From positions 108,570,706 to 108,634,705 of the forward strand of contig CM060697.1 in the NCBI GenBank assembly GCA_030686995.1: DNA of 64,000 nt, in the 5' to 3' direction. A program made the position numbers and the translations under genes. The notes under the pieces were generated by a model. That model saw only the letters and a program-made list of their open reading frames with translations, was not told where the DNA came from and made no database searches. Source of the DNA: Artemisia argyi (taxonomy: Eukaryota > Streptophyta > Magnoliopsida > Asterales > Asteraceae). Numbering within the stretch: the stretch's first letter is position 1; each line of letters opens with the position of its first letter. This document shows, in pieces, positions 1 through 14,157 of the stretch.

Positions 1-1415
1 GAAAGTACAAGATGGAGTTTGCATAATTGGAATTCTTTTGACAAAGTTAAGGTTTCTTGGACAAATGGGACACGGAGGAGTAGCTCGTTAACAGCCCAAC
101 TGGAGACAAAAACGACTAAGAGCAAGCGGACGGTCCATTGTTTGTTAAATTTCCTTAGATGAAGGGAGGAACGTGATTTCAAGCATAGGTGAAAGATGAA
201 GACTAAAGAGATGAGAGACAAGAGGAGGACCATGGCAATAACCGAAAGCGTAGCAAACTCAAAGGCTTTACTAATGGTTGACATATTTTGTTGTCCATGA
301 TAGTTAATGTTGGAAACTGATTTTCTCATAGCATTGAAGATGAAAGTAATGATGGTTACATAGCATTCGCAATGTAGAAAAAGAAGAATAGCAAAAGTGG
401 TGTTTTATTATCTGTTATATTGAATTCAAGGGGAACTTGGTAAACTTCACCAGGATATTCGGAGATACCAACTCTTTCAATCGTGCCTCACTTCAAACAT
501 GTTATAAGGAAGTGGTCGAACTTGTCAACGTAACATTTTATATAAGTTTTTAGATTGTATAACATTTATAATTGTACGTCATCACCCAGTGACTAGGTTT
601 CTATATTGCGGTTTAAAATATTTAGGTTGACTTCACCCAAAAACTAAAAAATGTTTTAAGTTGAGTTTCTAGAGAATTGGCCCTTGTTTCTCTGTTTTAG
701 ATTCCTATTTCACTCTAACCGGTGCACAAATCTTAACCTTTCTAGGACCCTCTCACCCCTCGGGCCAATTAATTTATGAGCTATGAACGTATAACCACAC
801 CAGATTCAAAACCAGCTAATGCCCTCCTATTTAAGATAGGAGGTCGTTGTGGTGATTTCAAGTTTGTTGCATTAGAATTGAATTTGAGAACTCACATGTT
901 ATATGTGATAATCACAAACCTTTTACCATTAGATAGATAGATATACAATTTAAGCTTTGTTAACTATTTCTTGTTTAGACGATACATTTTAGCTTAAATT
1001 TTGTCATGCTAGCAAAAATTGATCTATTAATTTTTCTTCAATTCTAAAAGGCTTCGATAAGAGTTGGCGAGATGTTTTTTGCTAGACCAAAGTGACGTTT
1101 TGTGCAATCAAGTTAGTTTTTATTTATTTTTATTTTATTTTATTTTATTTTTGCTAAATTAACACAATTTTTTTATTTTATTAGAAAAGTGAGACCCATC
1201 ATTTTTTTTTTTTTTTTTTTAATGTGTTATGTCTTATTAGAAAAGTGGGTCAGATGCGGATTATTGTATACCTCAAGAAGTTTTACAATCCTCCTAGGCA
1301 ATGTACCTAACCGTTGTAGTGCAGTATAGGCAAGACACGGGGGATTGATCCTAGGGGAATAGTATTGTGAAGGCTGAAGTGTATGACGAGATAGGTATAA
1401 AGGTGAGAGATGATT

Positions 1416-1417
<2 letters not shown>
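1..1417. other. Intergenic DNA, no gene recognised
   Basis: No open frame here resembles a known protein. The part at about 1065-1210 (GTTTTTTGCTAGACCAAAG, then T-rich, then TTAGAAAAGTGAGACC) resembles the reverse complement of about 20110-20225, so it belongs to a dispersed repeat. The rest is AT-rich and unassigned. Confidence 0.5.

Positions 1418-1484
<67 letters not shown>
1418..1484. repeat. (TA)n microsatellite
   Basis: Uninterrupted TA dinucleotides for about 65 bp. It is one of four long TA arrays in the window; the other three lie beside transposon ends (2173-2266, 4077-4143, 18275-18362). Confidence 0.95.
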
Positions 1485-3374
<1,890 letters not shown>

Positions 3375-3377
<3 letters not shown>

Positions 3378-4076
3378 TACATATAAAACATGGATCACTC
3401 CCTCTCCAAAATTTTAACACTTATAAGAAATTAAGCATGATTTACAACACTTAATGCACACAATTTTCAGGCTTACACCAAAATAAGCATAGTATATAAC
3501 AAAATAAGCATGGTGTAATTTTCAGATTTACAACATTAATGTTATTAAAGTAGTCAAAGTTATTAATGACTATAATAACTACTACTTATAAGAAAAGAAA
3601 CATAGTGTACAACATTTTAATGCACATAATTTTCAAACGTACAAGACAAGAAGGATAGTGTACAACACAAACACCACATTAATGCTATTTAATGTAGTCA
3701 ATTAATTAACTGGTCAATAAATACAATTAATACAGTTATTAAAACACCCCTTACATAATAAATACAAATTATCAAGCATATTGTACAACCAAATTAAACA
3801 CAATTCCTGAATTAAATTTCATTAATACAAATAATAATGCACATTATACAAATATTCAAGCTCGAACGGGCATCGGGCCAAATGGGCTTGCGCCCGAACG
3901 GGCTCGAGCCCAAACAGGCATAGGCCAACGGGTTCGAGCCTGAACGGGCACGGAGATATACGAAATTCTTGATATCCGTAAATTTATTATCAAAAGAATA
4001 TAATAAACTAAAATACATGATTCACCCCGAAAATTTTATTTCACGGTACCCGCCGCCGCAACGCGCGGGTACCTTG

Positions 4077-4080
<4 letters not shown>
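3375..4080 (+). mobile_element. Non-autonomous Helitron, same family as 46029-46722
   Basis: The 3' end has a perfect 9-bp stem, GGTACCCGC (4045-4053) with GCGGGTACC (4065-4073), followed by TTGCTAT. About 400 bp upstream of this end closely match the 3' part of the Helitron at 46029-46722, including ATACAAATTATCAAGCATAT and the GGGCTCGAGCC-type repeats at 3860-3945. The predicted length of about 703 bp is close to the 694 bp of that copy, which puts its 5' end right at the 3' end of the preceding Helitron. The 5' end (TTACATATAAAACATGG) is degenerate. Confidence 0.65.

Positions 4081-4143
<63 letters not shown>
4077..4143. repeat. (TA)n microsatellite at a Helitron 3' end
   Basis: TA repeats begin inside the terminal CTAT of the Helitron and run for about 65 bp. 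After the array, sequence resumes with AGAATGAGGTTCAAGTGAG. Confidence 0.9.
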
Positions 4144-4148
<5 letters not shown>

Positions 4149-4857
4149 AGGTTCAAGTGAGATAGTAGTTAAAATGAGATAGTGTAAGAAGTGATTAAAA
4201 AGATGACATGTGGAAATTATTCAATTAAGTTTTAACTAAAATGTTTAATAAACTAAAAGGGCATTACAGTAATTTGAGTCATCCATTTATTTTCCTATCT
4301 CTCCTGCACACGTCCAAGGCAAATACTTTACTCCTATGCTTCCCCTTTTTCTTCTGATCTTCATAACCTATAACCGCCTCCATAATTCCAATCACGTTTT
4401 CCATTCTTATCGACGATTCATCAAGCCATGTTTACCCACGAAAATCTCATATCTTTAGACCATTCACGATGCTATTTACAAAGTTCTTCTTTTTGTGTCG
4501 CCGACAATTTCGGAAACCTTCAAACTTTGTTTCGATCGCCTTTTACGGGAAATATGTTTGTTCCTACGAACTCAACGGTGACCGCAGCCACAATCTAGGT
4601 TTTTTAGGTTGGGTGTTTTATGCTTTTTCATAATTTTTTTGTATCAAATTTATTAATTAGGTGTCAAGGTTAGATGTGAGTACCAATTCATGTATCATAG
4701 TTATACATTCGCGTATAAAATTTTGTAGAGTTGAATCAATGAGGTTGTATATTGTTTATCATCAATCAAGTTCTTTGTGTATCATATTGTTTATGTGTCT
4801 CAGTTTGTGAGATGATATATTTATGTTATCAAATTTGATTACATTGTTAGTTTATAA
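4144..4857. other. Intergenic DNA, no gene recognised
   Basis: AT-rich, with no frame resembling a known protein. The first 100 bases contain GAGATAGTAGTTAAAATGAG, which has the look of a dispersed repeat terminus, but I cannot define its other end. Confidence 0.45.
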
Positions 4858-5170
4858 GGGGGTTGGCAACCTTGCGGTTTGGGTGGTTCGGCAAGGGTTG
4901 CCGATCGGCAACTTGGATTGCCAGTCTATCGGCAAACTAAAATCGGTGCCTCAAGCGGTAGAAACTACCGATTCGGTGGGGGAGTGAATCAAGGAAATAT
5001 GACCGTTTGTCATTTATTATTTTGGAGCGTGTATGTTGGTTCAAACATTAGGCAAGATTGCCACTAAAAAATGAAGATTAGGCAAGACTAGGCAAAAAAT
5101 TAGTTGGACCACCATGATTGGTTGTTTGCTTTAAACTATGAGGCAAGGTGTGTCAAGGTTGACACCCCCC
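4858..5170. mobile_element. Tourist/PIF-Harbinger-like MITE
   Basis: A 313-bp element with imperfect terminal inverted repeats: GGGGGTTGGCAACCTTG on the left and GGGGGGTGTCAACCTTG as the reverse complement of the right end. The trinucleotide TAA flanks both sides (4855-4857 and 5171-5173), as expected for PIF/Harbinger insertions that duplicate TWA. It has no transposase, and the 62-codon frame inside it is not credible as a gene. Confidence 0.6.
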
Positions 5171-5454
5171 TAAGGGACGTATCATTTTGTTGTAAATATA
5201 CAAGTGATGTATTGGTTGCAAGTGTTTGTGTCAATTTTGTAAATATGTAGATACACATTTGCGTATCAAAATTGTGTATTATGTAGATCTACACATCAAT
5301 ATGTGCTTCATTTTCTTTTGGGTTTCTAGATATTTTTAAGGGGTCAAAGTTACAAGTTATGACGTGATGTATCACAATTGTGAAAGTAAAATATCATATC
5401 ATATATTGTTCGTTAAAGACTCATGTATTTGTATAATTATATGAGAAAAGTTAC
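5171..5454. other. Short intergenic spacer
   Basis: AT-rich sequence between the MITE and the foldback element. No feature seen. Confidence 0.5.
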
Positions 5455-5759
5455 TAGTTTTTTGTTACATACTAAGGGACAAATCCTCACCATTCATTTA
5501 GTTTGATCTAATGGTGGGCCTAAGATTAAACATGGAAACCTAAGTCCATGTTTTTTTTTTTTCTTTTTTCTTTGTTTTTTTTATTATTCACTTTCTTTAT
5601 TTTTTTCTTTCTTTTTTTTTTCTTTTTTTTTTCTTTTTTTTTTTTTGCCTTTTTTTTTTCAATTAACGTTATATATTTTTTCCATTTTTTTTCATCTAAT
5701 TCACGTTTTTTTTTTTCTTTTTTTTAAGTCAAGCTTTTCTTTTTTAAATAAATTCACGA

Positions 5760-6860
5760 TTTTTTCTCACTTTATTACGTTTTCGTTCGTTTTTGTCTGC
5801 TTTCACATGATTATATACGTTTTCAGACGTTTTTGTCCGTTTTCAGACGTTTTTTACCGTTTTTATACGTTTTCGTCCGTTTTTTTACGTTTTCGTCTGT
5901 TTCAGACGTTTTTGTTCGTTATTATACGTTTTCGTCCATTTTTTTACGTTTTCGTCTGTTTTCAGACGTTTTTATCCGTTTTTGACAATTTTTATATGTT
6001 TTCAGACGTTTTTGTCCAATTTCATACGTTTTCAGACGTTTTTATACGTTTTTGTCCATTTTCTGACGTTTTCGTCCGTTTTTATACGTTTTTGTCCGTT
6101 TATATACGTTTTCATATGATTTCATCCGTTTTTACACGATTTCATCCATTTTTATACGTTTTTGTCCGGTTTCATATGTTTACATTTGTTTTCGTCTGAT
6201 TTCATACGTTTTCTTCCATTTTTTTATGTTTTCGTCCATTTTTAGACGTTTTCGTCATTTTTCCTACATATTCGTCTGTTTTCTTACATTTTCATTCATT
6301 TTCATAGGTTTTCGTCCGTTTTTAAATTTTTTTGGCCAATTTTAGACGTTTTCATACGTTTCTGAATATCACAATTGATATTCAGTGATACTCAGACGTT
6401 TTTGTCTGTTTTCGTCCATTTTTGTACATTTTTGTCTGTTTTCAAACGTTTTCGTCTATTTTCATACGTTTCGGCAGTATTTATACGTTTTCAGACGTTT
6501 TTATCCGCTTTCAAACGTTTTCATCAATTTTTTACATTATCGTCTGTTTTCAGACGTTTTCGTCCGTTTTTATACGTTTTCGTCCATTTTAAGACGTTTT
6601 CGTCTGTTTTTATATGCTTTCATCCATTTTTATCTGTTTTCATACGTTTATAAACATTTTCGTCCGTTTTTATGTATTTTTGTCTGTTTTCAGACGCTTT
6701 CGTCTGTTTTCATGCTTTTCAGCAGTTTTTATACGTTTTCGTCCATTTTCATCAATTTTTCATACGTTTTTGTCCCTTTCCAGGCGTGTTTTTACGCTTT
6801 CATACGTATTCGTTCGTATTCATATATTTTCGTCCGTTTTCATACGTTTCTGAATATTAC
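5760..6860 (+). repeat. Degenerate minisatellite, ACGTTTTCGTCCGTTTTTAT type (left arm)
   Basis: About 1.1 kb of short degenerate repeats, each close to ACGTTTTCGTCCGTTTTTAT or ACGTTTTCAGACG. The period is about 9-10 bases as a half unit and 18-20 as a full unit. Several long frames run through it only because the repeat seldom makes stops; their products are monotonous F/V/R-rich strings. The same repeat in reverse complement occurs at 7905-8207, 18363-18680 and in the second foldback element. Confidence 0.9.
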
Positions 6861-7900
6861 AATTGATATTCTTAATATCACAAGTGTTTTTCTTTGATGT
6901 TCAAAATATCACTTGTGATATTAATAATATCAATTGTGATATTCAGAAACGTATGAAAATGAAAGAAAGCGTATCAAAACGAACAAAAACAGAAGAAAAC
7001 GTAAGAAAGTGAAAAAAATGTGAATTAAAAAAATGTGAAAATCACTTATAATATTCTGAATAACACTTGTAATTTTCTGAATATCACTTTTGATATTCGG
7101 AATATCAATTGTGATTTTCATGTTACAAAACATTAGTTGAACATCACTTGTGATATTCGAAATATCACTTGTGATTTTCTGAATATCACTTGTGATTTTC
7201 TGAATATCACAAGTGATAATCTGAATATCACAAGTGATATTCAGAAAATTACAAGTGATATTCATGTTACAAAACGTTAGTTGAAAATCACGTGTGATAT
7301 TTAGAATGTCACTTGTGATTTTTATGTTACAAAATATTAGTTGAAAATCACTTGTGATATTCAGAATATCACTTGTAATATTTAGAATATCACTTGCGAT
7401 TTTCTGAATATCACTTGTGAATTTCATGTTAAAGAACAATTGTTGAAAATCACTTGTGATATTCAGAATATCACTTGTGATATTCAAAATATCACTTTTG
7501 AAAAAACGTGAATTAAAAAAAGCGTGAAATCACTTGTAATATTCTGAATATCACTTGTGATTTATATTCAGAATATCACTTTTGATATTCAGAATATCAC
7601 TTGCGATATTCTGAATATCACTTGCGATTTTCATGTCACAGAACATTTGTTGAAAATCACTTGTGATATTCAGAATATCACTTGCGATATTCAGATATCA
7701 CATGCAATATTTTGAATATCACTTACGATATTCTGAATATCACTTGTGATTTTCATGTTACAGAATGTTAAAAATCACTTGTGATATTCAGAATATCGCG
7801 AGTGATATTGAATATCACTCGCGATATTCTGAATATCACAAGTGATATTCTGATAATCACAGTATATCACTTGTGATCATAGTATATCACTTGTGATATT
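6860..7900. repeat. Array of short perfect palindromes (ATCACTTGTGAT type)
   Basis: About 1 kb built from units such as GAATATCACTTGTGATATTC, with variants (ATCACAAGTGAT, ATCACTTGCGAT, ATCGCGAGTGAT) and occasional inserts ending TTCATGTTACAAAACATTAG. Many units are self-complementary, so each can form its own small cruciform. The array sits where the loop of the large inverted repeat would be. A shorter run of related palindromes (AAATCACATGTGATTT) is at about 43235-43325. Confidence 0.9.
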
Positions 7901-7904
7901 TAGA

Positions 7905-8207
7905 AAGGTATGAAAACGTCTGAAAACATTTAAAAACGAACGAAAATGAATGAAAACGGATGAAAACGTATGAAAACGGACGAAAATGTATGAAAACGAA
8001 CGAAAACGTAAGAAAACAGACAAAAATAAATGAAAACAGATGAAACCATATGAAAACGTATAAAAATGGACGAAAACGTATAAAAACGGACGAAAACGTA
8101 TGAAAACGGACGAAAACGTATGAAAATGGACAAAAACGTATGAAAACGGGCGAAAACGTATGAAAAAATTCAAAAACAGATGAAAACGTAAGAAAGCGGA
8201 CGAATAT
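7905..8207 (-). repeat. Minisatellite right arm, first part
   Basis: Reverse-complement copies of the left arm: repeated GTATGAAAACGGACGAAAAC. It is cut at 8207 by insertion of the LTR retrotransposon and continues at 18363. Its last five bases, AATAT, are the left copy of that element's target duplication. Confidence 0.9.
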
Positions 8208-8775
8208 TGTAGCAACTCGTACTTTTCAGACTATAATTAGACTATTTATTTTAACCTATTATTATTAAATGTTTTAGGTAATATTACTTTTATAAGTAAT
8301 TACGTAAAATCAATCGCGTACGCTTAACTCGTAACCAATAATAGACTATGATCAGTCTACGTGTTTTAGGCATTTAGTTTTCTAATAGATATATTTTATA
8401 TGAACTATTGCTATTTTGCTATTTTACCATTCTTAAGTAAACTTTATACGTTTTAAGTTTTATGTATAATCGAACCTTTGTTTCTTAAGTTTTAATTATA
8501 TTTACGCACTCCGTTACACTTATCACTCATATAATATACTAATACATAGTATATTGATACGGTTTAATATTTTTATAAGTATTATATTTTTATGTTGCCC
8601 GGTTTTAAGTTTCGTGACTTAAGGGTTTAACATTAGTAATTACCGGGATCAAACTCTACTCTCTAGACCCTACACTATCATTAAGTAACTATATTTTATA
8701 TAAGATTAACATGAAATTTCCATTTCATCTCCTGGTGCCACGTCTACTCAACATAGCATCTGTCTATATAGTTAA

Positions 8776-11700
8776 CGAGATGGGCGCCGGCCCGCCGCGT
8801 TGCGGCGGGGCATTGTTTTATGCCTTCGATTATTGCTCGGTATTTTTTTAAAGAAAAAAGTGGGCTAGTAGGGTGCCCGAGGAAAGTGCAGGAATCTGCT
8901 CTTCAATGCAAATAGCCTACATGTTGAAAATATCGCTCCTGAAGAATCAACATAAGTGTATTCGAGTCACTACCCTGTCTTAGTTTTTGAGTAAATAAGC
9001 AAATAAATTACTTAGGATCACGCAAGTTTCTAAATTCTTGATTTCTTATGCATAAGCTACTGTTTCATTTGCCATGTGATTTTTACTTGAATGCCATATA
9101 TCGACCACACTTTAGTTCATGTTCATCTGGTGTTTTCTATAAAAAGCATTCAAAAATACCACAACAAAGGCCAAAAAAATTGACTTTGACACATTTAGTT
9201 ATGAGCAGGTCTTTTGAGAATATATATTTTGACCTTAGGTCTACAATGTCAAAGCAGTTATAGTCTGAAAATTGCTAAAAAAGGAACAGCGGAACGGGTG
9301 TAATGGTTACTCTAATTTATTTCATAAGAATTAAAAGATAATTGATTAAATATAAGTTCTGTAATAACCTTTAAAAAAAATAAGTAGCGCTACAGTACCT
9401 CTCAGACAAATGGGACTTTCCTGTGCCAGACCTCTTATATTCCCTTTTCTTTGTGTTTACGTGAATCTGTATCTTCAGCTACCAGATGATCTTGAATATC
9501 AACTATACTCGTTCGACCTTCAAATGCCACTTGAATCAGACACATTTCCGATTATCAAAATCCTGTACAATATTTTAGGATAAAGAAAACAATGTCAATA
9601 ACCGTTGCCACATGACTTATACCCTTTGTAACTCTATTCTCATATACGGAGCAGCTAGTCTTAGACCAATTACGACTTTATTAAAATATCTTGAAAGTAC
9701 CAGATACCTTTCAGTTGACTAACTGTTTGACCCGACTTAATTGGTCAAACATGATTTATATCTACTAAAGACGTAAGCTGCTAGTTCTTTGAGCTTTTGA
9801 ATATACTCCAGTACTTTCAAGCATTTGAACCATCGCATGCTTATTAAGTTTATCCTAAGTTTTTTATTTCAGCTAGGTGATCAGTTTTCGATAAAAAATA
9901 ATTTAAACAAATCGTTAAGCCAATAAGTTTACGTATTCTACTCCAATACTGGTGAATACAACATACATGTACGTTGCAAGAGACTGTAAAAGAAGGTCCT
10001 GAACTCACACCTTGTCATGCAAAAACGTGATTATTGTCTCATCACAGGTCCAATCTTCAAATTCCGTTTCATGTCCAATCCTGAATTCATACAGCAAAAT
10101 AGTCGTTCAGATGAGCAAATACTTTGAAAATCTTGTAAGGGTATGTTTAGTTAAAGTATTTGCTGAATTTATACAGGAGGAGTTATAGATACATGTTCCA
10201 TTGACAATTCATTATTGCAAATCACAGGTATCTTCTAGATTATTCTGAGATATATGCATACGACTGGTGCAAGCACGATTTACACCCCGCGCTGTATTTT
10301 GATCATTAGCTGCAATAAATACGAAAAACAATAAGAATGAAAACAGTTTAAAGCAAAGATAAGACTAAACCATGAAATAAATTGTGTACCTACATGAAAT
10401 TGTATTACTGTGGGTGTCAAGAGCAGTCGTGCAGACATTTGTGCAGACAATGTCTGACATGGACGGAGCATATTCTTCGTGACCAACTGTCACAACAGGA
10501 AATTGCAAGAAGTTAGTTGCAAAAGGTTGATATAACCTAAACCATTATCTATATGTTGTGCCAATAAAGGAAATTGTAAAGTCTGCATTTAAAGCCAGGT
10601 ATAAATTCCAAATCTAAAAGCGAGCATACGACAACTATACTTAATTAAAATATGATACTTAAGCTATCAATAGTATGAAAATCATGAATACTTAAGGTAC
10701 CTTTATGCTACGAAGTGGGTGTGCACACAAAACAAAACGTATGAAATAAAATGCAAACACGATTTTATATAATAAAGACTTATTTTCGGCATACCTTCAA
10801 TTGCGTCTTCAGTTGATCATACTCTTTATTGGTCATCACCGGGTTACCTGATACATAAGGCATTGAAGGTTCTAATAGCTTTTGTTAATTAAATCCTGCA
10901 ATGTATATACTACACAATCAGATAAGCGATCGCAAGAAAATCAATCAGAAATAACAATCCATACACTAAAAACCAAAAAACATACCAACGATATCTTGGT
11001 TATTTTGAAAGCTAACATAACCTTTAATCCCTTGGTTCTCTTTCCCAAGCCCTTGACCTTTAAATTGTTTTGATGGTGTGGTTGTAGGACATGGTCGGAT
11101 CTCTTTCGTGGGAGTGAACGACAAACTGCAAACACCAAACACAACAAAACTCCTAAATTAACAAACAATCTGACTCTGTGTAGTTCCAAATAGCATAATT
11201 TAAAAAAAATAAAAATAAATAATAATTATACCTGAAGATTAAAACCGTATATAAAGGTACAACGGGAACCAAACCATTAGCACTCGGTAACGGATAGAAC
11301 ATATCCATATGAGCAGAAATACTAACATCGTACTTCTGTATTCTTTCTATTTACTTAATGAAGAGCATCGATGTGTTTACCTGGAGTCCAATCTAAATGA
11401 AGAGTATCGATGTGTTTACCTATAGTCCAATTACACAATGGCACAATCACTTCTGTCTTCTTTCTATTTACTTAATGAAATTATAAAACGATTTCAACCA
11501 GCTTACCTGTTTAGTGACGCCATCAAAGTCCTTAACAACACAATCACCTGGATAAGAAAACAGAATCAAAAACCAATTAAAGCAGCGAGTGAGTGATTAT
11601 CACCAAGTGTGTGTTCTATAAAGTGGGGGAACAATCGGTATTATAACTTTTATTAAACAACAAAAAATAGCTAATGTTAACAGTAACTGAGGCTGATAAT

Positions 11701-11967
11701 TCTTACCACACATGTTTTTGACAAACCTTGATCTAAACCAATCATCCACCCCAAAATCTTCCGGTGCCAACAATTGCGATTCTTGGTGACAATTCCTGAA
11801 GATTCTAGTTATGTGTGTGTTAGATTTTTTAAAGGCGGTGGAAGCTTTTGGGTTAACCAACAGGCTATGGACTGGGCCTTATCATGTTAGTAGGCCGAGA
11901 CAAAATAAAGAACTGTAGCATAAGCATACACGACGTCGTATTAAACGGTAAATAATATATATAGTAA
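8776..11967 (-). mobile_element. Helitron carrying gene fragments, inserted in the 5' LTR
   Basis: The uninterrupted 3' LTR reads GTTAATAACACATT at the matching place; here 3192 bp are inserted between that A and T, as Helitrons do. Read on the minus strand, the 3' end has a perfect stem, CCCGCCGC-AAC-GCGGCGGG (8791-8809), 15 bases before a terminal CTCG, a one-base variant of CTRR. The 5' end reads TTACTATATATATTATTT, close to the usual TC-TACTATATTAT start. An imperfect flanking TATATAGT(T)AA could instead suggest a MULE-type duplication, but there are no terminal inverted repeats. No Rep/helicase is visible, so it is non-autonomous. Confidence 0.7.
10795..10873 (-). pseudogene. Captured exon resembling PGRL1
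   Basis: The minus strand encodes SMPYVSGNPVMTNKEYDQ followed by LKTQLK, then a GT donor at 10793-10794. This resembles the segment of PGR5-like protein 1 (PGRL1, a thylakoid protein of cyclic electron flow) that precedes the second half of its stromal domain. Further minus-strand exon-like pieces lie at about 10395-10485 (CTNVCTTALD, faintly like the PGRL1 C-terminal cysteine motif), 10985-11130, 11225-11340, 11505-11555 and 11700-11860 (SQLLAPEDFGVDDWFRSRF). I do not recognise the last four. The order suggests a mosaic of host gene fragments, not a working gene. Confidence 0.55.
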
Positions 11968-13685
11968 TAACACATTATCACTTTGCTTTCGTTTTGGGTT
12001 TTCTCTATATATTTTCGTTTCGGTATTGGTCGAGTCTTCAAACAAAGCTTTTCACGCTGCCACACCAAGTTCTCTTCTAATTTCCAAAGGTTATATTATT
12101 TTCTATCATTTATCTATATTTTCATCATCAACCGTAGTTTATATATAATTATTATATGTGCTTGTTTCTTGTATTTTTAGTTGGTATTCTATATATTTAG
12201 CAAATGAATCTTGAAACCCATTTGTTTATGCTTGTGCTTTCACGTGAGATTTCATCATGTTTAACTGCCTATGCAGCCTTCTTAAATAATATTTTGCATA
12301 GCTTTTATAGTAATAAATAAATAAATAAATAAATAAAACAGTTCAACTTAGTTTGACGATTAGTAATATTTAACCCACTATTAGAAAATAAACTTGTTTA
12401 TCTCTTTTTAGACTAATAGACCTGGACATAATTGTTTACGGGATAGAGCATAAGAACTAATAAAAATGACATAAAAACTTAAACATTGCATAACTTATAA
12501 TATAGGGCTTATTAATATTTTAAACTTGGCAAAAACTAAACTTTTACATTTTAAAACATATAAGATGTGTACAATGTCAAAAGTATATAAATACTTTTAA
12601 AAAAGTTATTTTGTGCTTTCTCGTCATACATATTTATATATATCTAAGACGCGACTATTATATTTTTAGGTCGTTGTTAAAAGCTCATGACTTTTTGATA
12701 TACGTTATATCGTTGTAATCCATTGCTAATAACTACGGTGAGTATTCACGAACCCCCTTTTCTAACTATTTTAATCATTTTGGGGTGGATGCATGAATTA
12801 TACTTGAATTAAATTGATTGTTATTTATTGAATTCTTTTGACCTATACTTTTGAACCTAAATCAAACTCTTGAACTTTATTGTGAACTTATGACTTGTTT
12901 TGAACTTAATGAACCGTATGTGCTATGACCTAAAGTCTCACCTTATTGGTGGAGCGTTCTATACCTAAAGTCTCGCCTTATTGGTGGAGCGTGCAAAGTC
13001 TCCCATGTTCGGAGCGTTCTTAATTGTATATAATAGTTGTATGATGTACTGTTCGTACATTCGCATTGTTCGACACCTATCAGTAGATAATATGGATAGC
13101 GATATTCGAGGTCGGCCAACCTCTCGTTCACTATGTTACGGGACGCATATTATTTATTTTAGGGGCTTTGCATGGCATACATTATTATATACGTGGTACT
13201 TGTATTGTGAACTATTACGACCGCGTGTGCTTGACTACTAGACATACTACTTTATATGCAATGGGTTGTGAACAGACAGGTTGCAAATTTTGTATGGGCG
13301 GGATTTGCAACTGAGTAGATTTACAATGCCTTTGCCTTTTGAACTTTCTCAAAAGGTTTTTCATATTATATAAACCGTGTGTACTCACCAACTATTTTCA
13401 TAGTTGACCCGTTTTCTCTCATGCATTTCAGGTGATCGTCAATAAGTTTTTCTTCAAGGTCTATGCATAATGAAGTTTTCACATGTCACTACTGATCATT
13501 ATGTATTAGAAAGCTATCTTTTGGGAAATAAACTTTGTATCTTAAATTGCCGATGTCGGCTATAACAATGTTGTAATGATATAATTTTCCTTTAATGTAA
13601 ATTATGGATTGTTTTATATCTCTTTTGTGATGATTATTGATCATGTTGCACCTCGTGTTTCCGCCTTCGGCGGGGTGTTACAGAT

Positions 13686-13697
13686 TGGTATCAGAGC
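13686..13697 (+). other. Primer binding site of the 8208-18274 retrotransposon
   Basis: TGGTATCAGAGC starts three bases after the 5' LTR end. It is complementary to the 3' end of initiator methionine tRNA, the usual primer of plant Ty3/gypsy and many copia elements. Confidence 0.9.
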
Positions 13698-14157
13698 TAA
13701 AGGTTATAGAGAATGCCGATTTTTCTAAAATAAAAATCGCAACTATAACCAATGTGACATTTTCTTAAAACACCGAACATCATACGAGTCGACTAGTCCT
13801 AGCATTGCATCATTAATCCTCAAGTAGACATAGCCTGATCACCTATGTCTAATTCAGGAAGAATCATGTGATGAAGGGAGTAGTAGTCTCAGATCATGTT
13901 TGGTCGGGCCTAAAGAGTCTGATCACCTGAAATTGCATTGGTGGGGTGGGTATGTATAACATGTTTGTGTGTTCGCATTTATGTTACTGTACCTTGTTTA
14001 TGCTTTCTCTTTGCTACCTTACGACTTGTTAGACTAAGCACGTCTTTCATCCGGTCATATTACGATCTCTATGTCACGACTATCTTTGTACTGTACGTCA
14101 TCCATTTTCGACAGTAAATCTCTTACTCAACCCAACGTTTTGGTCTATTGTAGAACC

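Larger units (their letters stand above)
8208..13682 (+). repeat. 5' LTR, split by a Helitron
   Basis: 8208-8775 and 11968-13682 together match the 3' LTR at 15988-18274 almost base for base. The remainder, 8776-11967, is the inserted Helitron. Removing it gives about 2283 bp, against 2287 bp for the 3' LTR. Inside is a short tandem repeat near 12928-13010 (AAAGTCTCACCTTATTGG units). Confidence 0.95.

Noticed and set aside
4879..5067. 62-codon frame with glycine-rich sequence
   Set aside because: Lies wholly inside the 313-bp MITE.
5645..6897. Long + strand open frames (184, 92 and 170 codons) rich in F, V and R
   Set aside because: They are translations of the minisatellite, overlap in several frames and have no domain or splice context. 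The same applies to 6930-7487, 7877-8215, 18270-18692, 29539-30038 and 30110-30736.
6860..7900. CRISPR-like array of regularly repeated palindromes
   Set aside because: No constant repeat with unique spacers of fixed length, and the context is a plant nuclear genome.
8776..11967. A MULE insertion with a 10-bp duplication TATATAGT(T)AA
   Set aside because: The two flanks are not identical, there are no terminal inverted repeats, and the 3' hairpin plus the A|T target fit a Helitron better. Kept as an alternative.
12981..13241. 86-codon + frame, also at 17572-17832
   Set aside because: Located in the two LTRs of the gag-only element; a by-product of LTR sequence.
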